Source: Arachnia propionica (GTDB taxonomy: Bacteria; Actinomycetota; Actinomycetes; Propionibacteriales; Propionibacteriaceae). From it: DNA of 64,000 nucleotides. The notes under the pieces were generated by a model, which worked only from the letters and a program-made list of their open reading frames with translations, made no database searches and was not told the DNA's origin. The stretch lies in the NCBI RefSeq assembly GCF_037055325.1, contig NZ_CP146373.1, positions 3,162,001 to 3,226,000 of the forward strand, written 5' to 3'. Positions within the stretch are counted from its first letter, which is position 1. Each line of letters opens with the position of its first letter. Shown piece by piece: positions 26,034 through 34,787 of this stretch. The translations under genes and the position numbers were made by a program.

Positions 26034-26092
26034 ACGGGGTCGGGGCCGACGGGGTCGGGGCCGACGGGGTCGGGGCCGACGGGGGTCGGGGC
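26034..26092. repeat. 15-bp tandem repeat GGGGTCGGGGCCGAC
   Basis: Three full copies plus imperfect ends, directly abutting the inverted repeat. The G-rich strand is plus. If translated on the minus strand it gives Arg-Pro repeats, but no gene is supported there. Confidence 0.65.
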
Positions 26093-26118
26093 GGTCTGCG
26101 CGGGCCGGGACGACGTGG

Positions 26119-29100
26119 CTACCAGGACTCGACACGGACTTCCCGGGCCCAGGCGGCCACAGCCGGTACCGGGTGGGAACGGGCGGTTCGCAGCCGGGCC
26201 CGCCAGGTATCGTCCCAGCCCACCTCGTCGCCCGCGTGTTCCAGCAGCGCCAGGGCGATCGCTCCGGTGACCGCGTCGCCACGGGCCAGCAGCTCGTCGG
26301 TGGCAGCGGTGAAATCGACGTGCAGCCGCGCCTCGTGCAACTCCTCGAGTGTCTCCCCGGTGAGTTCGAAAATTTCGCGGGAACGCATCGGATCGGCGAC
26401 ATCCTCGGCGAGATCGTTCAGGTCGGCCAGCGGATCGTCCCAGTTGACGGCGGCCAGCAGCACCTGCCAGCGTTGCCGGGCCGTATGCGGAAACTCCGAC
26501 AGCGCCGCGGCCAGTTCCTTCAGCCGGTCGCGCTGCTCCAACCGAGCCCGAAGACCCTCCGGCAGAAGAGCGACGATCACGTCCTCCAGCAGACGTTGGC
26601 TCGGCAGCTCCTCCGTGGAGTCGAGCGGTTCGTCAGCCGCCGCTGCCGCGATCCCGGCCACCACCACCAGCAGCATGCCCCATCGCAACCCGGAGCCTGC
26701 ACTCCCCAGCGCCCACACCGCCGCCTGCCGGACGTGAAGCTCCTTCGAGGAGAGCAGCTCGAGGATTCGCCCGGCCACTTTCGGCGTCCAGAAACTCCAC
26801 CTGGGCAGCGCCCTCACCAGTGCTGGTTCCGGCGCGGCTTTCGCCAGGATCTCCCCGAACCGGGCCCGGTGTCTGACCGACATCCGGGCCGGGGTGATGC
26901 CGGCAAGCACGAGAGCAGCCTCGCGACCGCCGGCTGCCGCATCTGACAACGCCTCCCACGCCCATTCGTCGTCGAGGAGGTCGATCAGACCCGTGGTCGC
27001 CGCGAATCGCACGTCACGATGAACGGTGACGTCCATGGCCAGGTCCACCAGCATCTCGGCGGTCTCGGGACGGTGCAGGCGCGCCACCTGTCGCACGGCC
27101 TGCTTGCGGACACTCACCTTCCGCCATTGTTCGGTGGCGATGACCATGAGAGCCTCGGTGGTCGCAGCGGGTGACAGCTCGTCGATGACATGGGTCGCGG
27201 CAAGCATCGCGGTCGGGGCAAGGTCGGTGTCCAGCACCGTCAGGAAGTCCGTCAGCGACCACTCCACCGCGGGCGACCGGAACGCCGCCGCCAGCTGCGC
27301 CTCCCGGATCCCGATTTCCGGGCTGTCCGGTTCGAGCGCCTCGGAGGTGACCCAGGGAAGCCGCCCCAGGACATCCACCGCGGCCAGTCTCCGCCACCGA
27401 TCCTGGGTGGTGTCGTCGACGAACCGGGCCAGGGCCTGGGCATAGGAACGGCTCTGCTCAGGCAACCAGCCGTCGAAGGGCCCGGGCGCGATCCCGACGT
27501 AGGGGGTGTCGTCGTGCAGCCGCCCGGAGATCGGGATCTTTCGGTACAGGATCCCGGCCAGATCGGGACGGTAGCGGCAAATGTGCTCCTGGACGCGTTC
27601 GAGGGTCGCGAACGAGGGGTCGAGTTTCAGCAGCCCCGCGAGCCTTTCGCTGCGGGTCCGCGGTGCTGCCAGCCAGTTCAAGATCGCACGGTCCACGGTG
27701 TGGGGATCGTGGGACCTGATGGCCCGGCGCATGATGCTGGTGATCTCCGGCAGGTCCTGGCATCCACGGCTGAGGATCGCGACCAGACAGTTCGCCTGGT
27801 CGTACTCGCCGCGGTCGGCCTCGGTCCTGAAGGTCTGGGCGAACCCCGTCACCACGGTTTTCGCGGCGACGATCGGGATGGGCAGGAACAGGTTTCCCGT
27901 TAACGCCCGCCCAGCAGCCGCGAGCGCGGCGCCGGAGCAGGAATTGGGCAGCCGGGTCAGCATGTCCACCTGTTCCTGGATTGGTGCGCCCAGCTGGGCA
28001 CGGTGGATCATCAGCCGCCAGAGCGCGCCCTGCAGGTGCGCAAAGGTCTCGGACGAGGTGTCGCGGGCGGCGGTCAGCACATCTGTCAGACTTCCCAGGC
28101 GTTCGGCCGGAATCAGGTCCAGGAGCTGTCCGCTGGCAATCGCCAGGGCGGCCATCGCGGCGTTGCGCACCGGGTCCTGTTCCGTGGCGAGGATTTCGAT
28201 GCGGGCGAAGGCCACCACGATCGCTCGCGGATCGCGACTGCGCAGCGCAGACGCGAGAATCGCGTGCCAGGCCGCCCCGCGTTCCTCGGCATCACTGGAG
28301 TTCAGGCAGGGCTCTGCGACGGTGAGGGCCTGATCGGGGGCGAGATGGGCTGCCAACCGCAGCTGCTCCTCCCGCCCCTGATTGACGGGCAACCCCGCCA
28401 TCCGGGCCGCCTGCGTTTCCCGTAGTTCCCGGGGCAGGGCGTCGAGCATCTCCTCGCTCCAGTCCCGGTCGCGCAGCTCAACTCCCTCGTAGGCATCGGC
28501 GAAAGCTTGGGCCCGTTCACCAGGCGGCAGGCCCCGCAGGAGGCAGGCAACCTCGTGTTCATCGTCACGCGTGGCGCACAGGATACGGCTGCGCTGTTCC
28601 CGGGTCAGCTCCCGGAAACGCCGACGAATTCGCCCGCCGATCCCGTACCTGCCCGAAAAATGGTGTGCAGGAGTGAGAGCTAGGAGCCGGGACATGTCGT
28701 CGGGGGCAGCGACCAGCAATGGCCCCGCGACGTCGCGGAACAGCGGTGGGAGCCCCCGCGAGGACTCCGCCGCGGACACCAGGAGCGCAAGTTCCCGCGG
28801 CCTGGCCCGGACCAGGTGACGAACAGCGGGCGCGATCCACCGCCAGATGGTGGCGCGACGATCGGCAGGGGCGCCGTCGAGACGTCGTCGCACTTCGGCG
28901 AGCACGACATCGGGATGTCGATGGGCCAGGGCGGCCAGGTTGGGTACCAGATCACCCAGCTCGGGCATGTGGTCCGCGATGGTGTCGGGGTCGCAGGCGA
29001 TCAGCATCCCGGCGCGCTCCCGGTCGGACAGGGGCGCCGCCAGCAGCGCCGCGGCCAAGTCACGGCGACCCTCGTTGATGATCCGGCGACGAAGACGCCG

Positions 29101-29430
29101 TCGCTCCGCGATCGGTCGGGTGATGTAGTCGGCGGCGAAGGCCGTCGGGTCCGTGGCTCCGAGAGGAAGCAGGGCCGCTGCCCGGATCCGGACGCGTCGC
29201 GAGGAGTGTTTCGCAAGTTTCTTCAAACGAGCCGTGTCGCCCAGCACCCGGGCGACCTCAACCGCCAGCAGGGCGTGATAGCTGGATTTCCCCACCAAAG
29301 CGTTGAGCAGCACCGGTAGCCGCGGGTCGTCGGCGTGCGCACGAAACAGCTCCACCACGTACCGCACCCGGCTGGAGTGCGACGTGACAGGCAGGCTGCG
29401 GTTCAGGGCCGGCAACGATGGCAGGGGCAC
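26119..29430 (-). CDS. Giant alpha-helical (HEAT-like repeat) protein, 1103 aa
   Basis: A very long cytoplasmic protein built of helix pairs, with repeated features such as RRVRIRAAALLPLG (about 80), LHVRQAAVWALGSAG (about 920) and VRFAATTGLIDLLDDEWAWEAL (about 820), as in HEAT/ARM-type solenoids. One hydrophobic stretch (GMLLVVVAGIAAAAA, about 945) may be a buried helix. No enzymatic motif is seen. The GTG start at 29430 is preceded by TAGCCT and six bases, so a leaderless mRNA is likely. Such solenoids usually scaffold protein partners; none can be named. Codon use is typical of the host. Confidence 0.75.
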   Translation of the reverse strand: MPLPSLPALNRSLPVTSHSSRVRYVVELFRAHADDPRLPVLLNALVGKSSYHALLAVEVARVLGDTARLKKLAKHSSRRVRIRAAALLPLGATDPTAFAADYITRPIAERRRLRRRIINEGRRDLAAALLAAPLSDRERAGMLIACDPDTIADHMPELGDLVPNLAALAHRHPDVVLAEVRRRLDGAPADRRATIWRWIAPAVRHLVRARPRELALLVSAAESSRGLPPLFRDVAGPLLVAAPDDMSRLLALTPAHHFSGRYGIGGRIRRRFRELTREQRSRILCATRDDEHEVACLLRGLPPGERAQAFADAYEGVELRDRDWSEEMLDALPRELRETQAARMAGLPVNQGREEQLRLAAHLAPDQALTVAEPCLNSSDAEERGAAWHAILASALRSRDPRAIVVAFARIEILATEQDPVRNAAMAALAIASGQLLDLIPAERLGSLTDVLTAARDTSSETFAHLQGALWRLMIHRAQLGAPIQEQVDMLTRLPNSCSGAALAAAGRALTGNLFLPIPIVAAKTVVTGFAQTFRTEADRGEYDQANCLVAILSRGCQDLPEITSIMRRAIRSHDPHTVDRAILNWLAAPRTRSERLAGLLKLDPSFATLERVQEHICRYRPDLAGILYRKIPISGRLHDDTPYVGIAPGPFDGWLPEQSRSYAQALARFVDDTTQDRWRRLAAVDVLGRLPWVTSEALEPDSPEIGIREAQLAAAFRSPAVEWSLTDFLTVLDTDLAPTAMLAATHVIDELSPAATTEALMVIATEQWRKVSVRKQAVRQVARLHRPETAEMLVDLAMDVTVHRDVRFAATTGLIDLLDDEWAWEALSDAAAGGREAALVLAGITPARMSVRHRARFGEILAKAAPEPALVRALPRWSFWTPKVAGRILELLSSKELHVRQAAVWALGSAGSGLRWGMLLVVVAGIAAAAADEPLDSTEELPSQRLLEDVIVALLPEGLRARLEQRDRLKELAAALSEFPHTARQRWQVLLAAVNWDDPLADLNDLAEDVADPMRSREIFELTGETLEELHEARLHVDFTAATDELLARGDAVTGAIALALLEHAGDEVGWDDTWRARLRTARSHPVPAVAAWAREVRVESW

Positions 29431-29601
29431 TCGTTGAGGCTATCGGATGATCAGTCCCGCCGGGGGCTCGGGCCCGAATCCGCTGGAGGGATATTCGCGC
29501 AAAATACACGGTTGCGCAACACTCAATGCCGTGTCGAGACCGAGAAGACGCATTCGTCACGTCGAGTTGTTGCGCAACCGCTGTTTCACCGCCGCCAGGA
29601 A

Positions 29602-30069
29602 TCAGGTCAGAACGCCTCTGCCGCTGATGTGGCTCTGCAGTGCCTGGATGGTCGGAGAAGGACCGTCCAGAATCCCGTCCTGCGTCTGCTCGAACTTGGC
29701 CTGGAGTGCCCGGATGGTGGCTGGGCCGATCAGACCGTCCTGGGCGACACCCACGTACCACTGCAGGGACCTGATCACCTGTGCGCCCTGCGCGGCGTCA
29801 TCGGGAACCCATTCCCAGCCGCTGGCCAGGCCGGGATTCGACCCGGCCCAGGAAACGGGTTGGCTCTCTACCCTGCCGGTGGGGGCGAGTCCGAGGAAAT
29901 CCTGCAGGGCCTTGGTCGTGGAGGTGCCCCACCAGCCGTCGGCGACGATGGTGCGGGCATTCGCGGCGGGGGAGCCGAAAAAGTTCACCGCTCCGAAAAC
30001 GCCCATCGCGGGCACACCCACCGCGGCAGTGATCAGTAGATGTCGGCGAGAGATTTCAGGGTGTTTCAT
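29602..30069 (-). CDS. Exported peptidoglycan-binding protein (PG-binding module A)
   Basis: 155 residues. Tat-like signal (SRRHLLITAAVGVPAMGVFGA) ending near ANA, then a peptidoglycan-binding module: VADGWWGTSTTKALQDFLG, NPGLASGWEWVPDD, QDGLIGPATIRALQAKF. The same module ends five other proteins in 29602-40197. No hydrolase domain is present, so it is a cell-wall binder by itself. ATG 30069 is chosen; a longer in-frame start at 30093 lacks an RBS. It lies about 100 bp downstream of its closest paralogue (30171). Confidence 0.8.
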   Translation of the reverse strand: MKHPEISRRHLLITAAVGVPAMGVFGAVNFFGSPAANARTIVADGWWGTSTTKALQDFLGLAPTGRVESQPVSWAGSNPGLASGWEWVPDDAAQGAQVIRSLQWYVGVAQDGLIGPATIRALQAKFEQTQDGILDGPSPTIQALQSHISGRGVLT

Positions 30070-30107
30070 GAGCTTTCTTTCACCTGTCTTCATGCGGAAT
30101 GGACAGG

Positions 30108-30158
30108 CACCGGGCCGAGGGAAAAGCAGGGGCCAACCGTCATTTCCCCGGCCCGGTG
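30108..30158. terminator. Hairpin between two peptidoglycan-binding genes
   Basis: CACCGGGCCG (30108-30117) pairs with CGGCCCGGTG (30149-30158). It lies 12 bp downstream of the stop at 30171 on the minus strand. There is no T-run, as is common for GC-rich actinobacterial terminators. Confidence 0.4.
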
Positions 30159-30170
30159 TCGTCGCACCGA

Positions 30171-30665
30171 CTAGATGTGGCGGTTGATTTCTTCCTGGAG
30201 CGCGGCAATGGTCGGGGACCCGTAATCCAGGACACCATCCGTGACTTTGCCGTAGTGGGCCTGCAGGGCCCGGATGGTGGCAGGACCGATCAGTCCGTCA
30301 CTGCTGATTTTCAGCCATGTCTGCAGGAGCTGGATCGTCATGGAACCGCGCGCGAGGTCATCGGGCACCCACTCCCATCCCGACCCCAGCCCGGGGTTCG
30401 CAGCCGCCCACGATTCGGGTTGACTGTCGATTTTGCTCGTCTTGAGTCCGCGACCGAATATGCCAATCCCCCAGCGTCGGGTGAGAAACGTTTTGAGGCC
30501 CGCCGACGTGCTTTCTCCCCACACACCGTCGACGGTCAACGTGGAGGCCTTCGCGGCGGGAGCTCCAAGCAGGTTCACCGCCCCGAGCACACCCATGGCT
30601 GGCACCCCCACCGCGGCGGTGGTCAAGAGGCGCCGACGTGACATACCGGTTCGTTCAATGGTCAT
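30171..30665 (-). CDS. Exported peptidoglycan-binding protein (module B)
   Basis: 164 residues with a twin-arginine signal (MSRRRLLTTAAVGVPAMGVLGA) and a mature part consisting only of the shared binding module (VDGVWGESTSAGLKTFL; NPGLGSGWEWVPDD; SDGLIGPATIRALQAHYG). ATG 30665 is preferred, with GAGGAG about 10 bases upstream. The loop between the first repeat and NPGL is longer than in its relatives. Probably non-catalytic; it could compete with or anchor the hydrolases farther along. Confidence 0.8.
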   Translation of the reverse strand: MTIERTGMSRRRLLTTAAVGVPAMGVLGAVNLLGAPAAKASTLTVDGVWGESTSAGLKTFLTRRWGIGIFGRGLKTSKIDSQPESWAAANPGLGSGWEWVPDDLARGSMTIQLLQTWLKISSDGLIGPATIRALQAHYGKVTDGVLDYGSPTIAALQEEINRHI

Positions 30666-31159
30666 TTCGATTCTTCTCCTCACGGTTTTCGGGTGCGTTT
30701 CACTGCCGGCAGACATATGTGCACACGATCGGCAATGAAGCATCACCCGGACACCCGAAAACGAAACAGGCGTCTGATTTTCTGGGCATTCATTTGTGGC
30801 CGGAACGGGAACCACCCGGATTGAATCATTCCGAGCGCCAACCGTCCGGAGAAACACCACACGATCCCTTGGACCGCATTTAACATGTCAGGCTTGCTGG
30901 TGCAACTCCTTGTATTCCACGGTAAAGGACGAAGGGGTCACCGTCGGCGCTCTCCACCGGTTCTTCTCGGACCCTCGTGCGACTGAAGCCCGCACCACAG
31001 GGCTGAAAAAATTTCTCAGCCACAGGAACGGAGCAAAAATCCCGCCTGCCCACCATTTGTCACGGTCACTTCGACACATTCGACTGAACCTGCTCAGCGA
31101 TAACCTTATTCCTTGAGACCACAATCAATCGCGGAAACGGCCAGCAACGGGAGGTGGGT
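30666..31159. other. Divergent intergenic region
   Basis: 494 bp between the peptidoglycan-binding gene (minus) and a membrane-protein gene (plus). It contains an 11-bp inverted repeat GTTTTCGGGTG/CACCCGAAAAC (about 30685-30762) enclosing a perfect CTGCCGGCAG palindrome. It therefore probably carries the regulatory region of the minus-strand gene. No coding frame with host-like codon use was seen. Confidence 0.4.
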
Positions 31160-31903
31160 ATGCCCGAGACCAAGGGTGAGGTCCGCCACGCCGCGGAGGA
31201 GCGCGTCACGATCGACATCCTCTGCCGCTGCATGATAGGTCTACTCCTCGGTGGATTCCTCGGGATCGGTCTGGTGTTTCTCACTGCATCCTTCGACCCG
31301 CGCAAAGCGCCGATCAGCCCCGTCCCCGAGGTACAGATCGGTGTCAGCATCATCGCCAGCATCCTCGTCTCGGTACTGGCAGGTTTCGTCTCCCGTGGGC
31401 ATGCCGCTGCGTTGCTCTCGACCGGCACCGGCATCCTCCTGGTCGTCTTGTCACAGTCCCTGACCGTGCCGTTGAACTCCCCACTGCCCTGGATGGGGGG
31501 AGCGGTGTTCGTGACACCGGGGTTGATGTTGCTGTCCCGTCTATCATGGTTGCAAGATCCGTCATCCACCGATGATGGACCCGACGGGCTCAGACACGTG
31601 AAATCGGTGGTTACCGGGATCATCGCTGGATTGCTGCTTCAGATTTCTCTGGCCGGCCAAAGCATCATCGCTCAGACCGGGACAACGGCCTTCAACCCTT
31701 ACCTTCCGGTTTATCTGCTGATCGTGGCGGTGACGATGCTCGGTTTCGGGATGGTCGTCAGCAAGAGTTTATTCGCCCCCGTCACCATGATTTCCACCTG
31801 TCTGCTGCCGGCTTGGGGCACCAAAAATGCCATGCCGATCCTGATGTTCGGTGTGATCATCCTGTCGGTGGCGATTCCCCTGAGGTTGAAGGCCGTCGGG
31901 TAG
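31160..31903 (+). CDS. Polytopic membrane protein of unknown function
   Basis: 247 residues with about seven hydrophobic helices (IGLLLGGFLGIGLVFL, VSIIASILVSVLAGF, LSTGTGILLVVLS, VVTGIIAGLLLQIS, VYLLIVAVTMLGFGMVV and others). The acidic N-terminal stretch (ETKGEVRHAAEERV) is cytoplasmic. No family is recognised. GGGAGG sits five bases before ATG 31160; GTG 31154 is the longer alternative. It is flanked by cell-wall genes, but its role is not evident. Confidence 0.65.
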   Translation: MPETKGEVRHAAEERVTIDILCRCMIGLLLGGFLGIGLVFLTASFDPRKAPISPVPEVQIGVSIIASILVSVLAGFVSRGHAAALLSTGTGILLVVLSQSLTVPLNSPLPWMGGAVFVTPGLMLLSRLSWLQDPSSTDDGPDGLRHVKSVVTGIIAGLLLQISLAGQSIIAQTGTTAFNPYLPVYLLIVAVTMLGFGMVVSKSLFAPVTMISTCLLPAWGTKNAMPILMFGVIILSVAIPLRLKAVG

Positions 31904-31922
31904 CCTTGCCCCGCGCACAGAG

Positions 31923-32639
31923 TCAGCGCGGACGGTTCCTGGCGGTGTGGTGGGCCTTCGCGGCGACCTCGTCGATGGGCAGCGACGCCAGGTCACCCGG
32001 CATGCCGCGGCGTTCGAGGGCCTTGGAGATCAAGAAGTCCGCGACCCTCGGGTTGGCGGGCAGGATCGGACCGTGCAGGTAGGTGCCGATCACGTTGCGG
32101 TACCGCAGCCCCTCCTGCTGGTCCTCGCCGTTGTTACCCGCGCCCCGCAGCACCTTTCCGAGGGGCTCGTGGCCGTCGTCGATGTAGGTGCGACCGGAAT
32201 GGTTCTCGTATCCGACGACTTCCCCGAACTCCGGGGACTCCAGGGTGACGTTGCCGATCAGCCGGTCGGTTCCGGCGCGGGTGTCGAGCGGCAGGATACC
32301 CGCCCCCGTGATGATCTTTCCCTCGCCGGTGACGAAGGTGCGGCCCAGCAGCTGGTACATGCCGCAGATCAGCAGCATCGGCACACCGTCCTCGACGAGA
32401 CGACCCAGCTCGTCGATGTGGCGTTGGAGGTCTTCTTGGATCTTGTCCTGCCCGGCGTCCTGGCCGCCGCCACCGAGGAAGATGTCCCCGGATCCGAGGT
32501 CGGTGCCGTCGCCGGGGTTGTGGTCGACGATCTCGGCGTCGATTCCGCGCCATTCGAGGCGTTTCTGGAGCACGCGCGCGTTGCCCCAGTCGCCGTAGAG
32601 GTTCATGTCGCGCGGGTAGAGCTGGACGATGCAGATCAT
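31923..32639 (-). CDS. gatD: Lipid II isoglutaminyl synthase, glutaminase subunit
   Basis: A 238-residue CobB/CobQ-type class I glutamine amidotransferase. Nucleophile Cys in LLICGMYQLLG (about residue 94) and His in GTYLHGPILPANP (about 190) match GatD. It supplies ammonia to MurT for amidation of D-Glu in lipid II to D-isoglutamine, in the cytoplasm. The ATG overlaps the murT stop (32636-32639), the usual murT-gatD order. The modification enables normal crosslinking and affects binding by other wall enzymes. Confidence 0.93.
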   Translation of the reverse strand: MICIVQLYPRDMNLYGDWGNARVLQKRLEWRGIDAEIVDHNPGDGTDLGSGDIFLGGGGQDAGQDKIQEDLQRHIDELGRLVEDGVPMLLICGMYQLLGRTFVTGEGKIITGAGILPLDTRAGTDRLIGNVTLESPEFGEVVGYENHSGRTYIDDGHEPLGKVLRGAGNNGEDQQEGLRYRNVIGTYLHGPILPANPRVADFLISKALERRGMPGDLASLPIDEVAAKAHHTARNRPR

Positions 32640-33910
32640 GCCACTGCCTCCTGGTCCTGACCGAGGGCCAGCCCGGACATCAGCTTCCGCAGGGCGGTCA
32701 TGGCGGTGTAGGTGGTGTAGATGCGTTTCGGTTTGCCCGGGTTGAGGACGGCGAAACGGTCGAGGGCGCGCTGCAGGTCAGCCTCGATCTCCCCGACAGG
32801 CACGTCGTCGTAGGCCAGGCGCAGCGCCATCCCGTCGGCGCGGGTGCCGGTGACCAGAGCGACGGAGTCGAGGGGGGTGAAGTCGACGTCCCACAGCCAG
32901 CTGATGTCGCGACCATCGGCGTAGTTGTCGTTGATGGCGATCATGTTGTCCGCCTTGCCGTCGGCGAAGGACAACAGCGACAACCGGAAGCCGCTGGGGT
33001 TTTTCACCAGCACCAGTTCTATCGGGACGCCCTTGTAGGTGATGGTCTCACCGCGCCCGAACGCGGGCCGCACGTTGCCGAGGGCCTCGAGGAGTTTCTG
33101 CGTGGGCACCGCGTCGCCGACGATCCGCCGCACCAGCGTCAGGGCGGCGGCGGCGTTGATGAGGTTGTAGACGCCGCCCAGGCTCATCTCGACGACGTGC
33201 TCGGCCCCGTCGATCTCGTACGTTGCGCGTCGCCCGTCGATAGCCTTCAGCAGCACGTCGGCGTGGGCCTCGTGGTTGGCCCGGGCCTGGCCGCCCTTGA
33301 GGGTGTCGTCGGTGGGCATCAGTGCCAACAGTTCGTCGGTGGTGCCGAAGTAGACGGCCTCCGCCTTGGTGCGTTCCCGGATGCGGTAGACACGTGGGTC
33401 GTCGCGGTTGAGGATCACCGCCTCGGTGGCGGCCTCGGCGTTCTTGGCGAGCATCTCGGCGGCGGTGTCGATCTCACCGAACCGGTCGAGCTGGTCGCGC
33501 ATCACGTTGAGGAACAGGCTCATGCGCGGCTTGACCTGGCGGACGAAATGCACGGCCCAGGCCTCGTCGAGTTCCAGGACTGCGATGTCGGCATCGAGCT
33601 TGCCGCGCCAGGTGACCAGCGGAAGCAACTCGGAGATCACGCCACGGGAGAAGTTCGATCCTGTGCGGTTGGTGAACACCTTGTACCCGACGGCCTGCAG
33701 CAGTTCAGTGACCACCTTCGTGGTGGTGGTTTTGCCGTTGGTGCCCGACACCAGCACGACACCACCGGGGAGAGGTTCCAGGGTGCGCCTGAGGTATCCG
33801 CGATCCAGCCTCTCGACCACCAGCCCGGGAAGCGCCGAACCACTGCCCCGAAGTCGTGCCACCTGTTTGACGAGCTTCCCGATCATGGTGCTGATGGTGT
33901 GACGAGGCAT
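32636..33910 (-). CDS. murT: Lipid II isoglutaminyl synthase, Mur-ligase subunit
   Basis: A 424-residue Mur ligase family protein with P-loop SGTNGKTTTTK (about residue 55), the central ATPase region (LELDEAWAVHFVRQVKP, NVMRDQLDRFGE) and a DUF1727 C-terminal domain (WLWDVDFTPLD; AYDDVPVGEIEADLQRALD). With GatD it amidates the stem-peptide glutamate. The start is ATG 33910, seven bases after TAGGAT (33918-33923 on the minus strand), suggesting leaderless initiation. Confidence 0.94.
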   Translation of the reverse strand: MPRHTISTMIGKLVKQVARLRGSGSALPGLVVERLDRGYLRRTLEPLPGGVVLVSGTNGKTTTTKVVTELLQAVGYKVFTNRTGSNFSRGVISELLPLVTWRGKLDADIAVLELDEAWAVHFVRQVKPRMSLFLNVMRDQLDRFGEIDTAAEMLAKNAEAATEAVILNRDDPRVYRIRERTKAEAVYFGTTDELLALMPTDDTLKGGQARANHEAHADVLLKAIDGRRATYEIDGAEHVVEMSLGGVYNLINAAAALTLVRRIVGDAVPTQKLLEALGNVRPAFGRGETITYKGVPIELVLVKNPSGFRLSLLSFADGKADNMIAINDNYADGRDISWLWDVDFTPLDSVALVTGTRADGMALRLAYDDVPVGEIEADLQRALDRFAVLNPGKPKRIYTTYTAMTALRKLMSGLALGQDQEAVA

Positions 33911-34039
33911 GAGGGGAATCCTAGCTCCTACGGGTCATCCGAACGATCGAGTCGGATTTCCCTCACACGAGTTGGGTGAGCCGGAGGGGCCAGGATCGAA
34001 CGACCCGAATCAACACCACCCCGGCTCCGGAAGGAATGG

Positions 34040-34564
34040 CTACTCGTTCCCGGGCTGCCTGTATTCCTCGCCGTACTCCTCGCCATTGGGCTCGGTGGTC
34101 GCGTGTTCCGCGGCGGGGTTCTCGGATTCGGGGCTCCCGGGGACGGGGGCCCCGGTCTTTTCGGCTTCGGAACTCTCGGCCCTGGTGTTCATGAACTCGC
34201 GGCCCTTGTCGCTGAGGTCGCGGAAACCGCGGCTGATCTCGTCGACGAATCGGTTCAGGTGGCTGCCGAGCTGTTCGAGGAACTCCTTGGCACCGGGCGA
34301 CTCGACATCCGGGTGGGTCTTGGCGTACTCGGCGCGCTGCTCGTCGTAGAAGGTCCTCGCCTTCTCTCCCACAAGCCCGGCGAACCCGGCGACGGCGTAG
34401 GCGGCGTCTGCCACAAACCTGCGCGCGGCGTCATCGAGCCTCTCGTTGTCCGTTCTGCTTCGCGGGGTCTGCTCGGGAATCATCTCCCCCTCGGGAGCCT
34501 CGGCATCCCCGGGCCGGGGGTTTTCGACCTCGCGGGCCTCCTGGCCGCGTTGCTCTTCACTCAT
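34040..34564 (-). CDS. Hydrophilic, charged helical protein
   Basis: 174 residues, very rich in Glu, Ala and Arg. A disordered N-terminal quarter (EEQRGQEAREVENPR) is followed by a helical middle with FVADAAYAVAGFAGLVGEKA and amphipathic helices (EFLEQLGSHLNRFVDEI), then a disordered acidic tail. No catalytic motif. The ATG at 34564 is chosen because GGAGGAA lies just before; the longer frame to 34774 has poor codon use. Possibly a stress-linked membrane-surface protein, but this is a guess. Confidence 0.6.
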   Translation of the reverse strand: MSEEQRGQEAREVENPRPGDAEAPEGEMIPEQTPRSRTDNERLDDAARRFVADAAYAVAGFAGLVGEKARTFYDEQRAEYAKTHPDVESPGAKEFLEQLGSHLNRFVDEISRGFRDLSDKGREFMNTRAESSEAEKTGAPVPGSPESENPAAEHATTEPNGEEYGEEYRQPGNE

Positions 34565-34787
34565 TTCTTCCTCCATTTCCCATAAAACCTCGAACTCCAG
34601 TGTTGTCGCGCGACCACGACGACACCAGAGCCGCGCGCCCCTGAGTTTTCCCGGAACGTTCCCTGAGCCCAGCCCAGCAGCGCTGGAGTCGCCGGTGCGA
34701 TCGCATCCGGTTTCATAATGGTGATCGAGGTCCCCAGGAGCCCACTGACTCCCGCACGCCGGCTCCCCGCACACGAGGCGAGCCGAC

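Larger units (their letters stand above)
25573..26118. other. Gene-free spacer with repeats
   Basis: 546 bp between the oligopeptidase and the large helical-repeat gene. The first part contains CCATTAGTGGGACAGTCCC near 25741, reminiscent of an insertion-sequence end but unpaired. The second part holds two competing inverted repeats (25943-26033) and a 15-bp tandem repeat (26034-26092). A plus-strand frame at 25722-25982 shows no recognisable protein. Confidence 0.5.
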
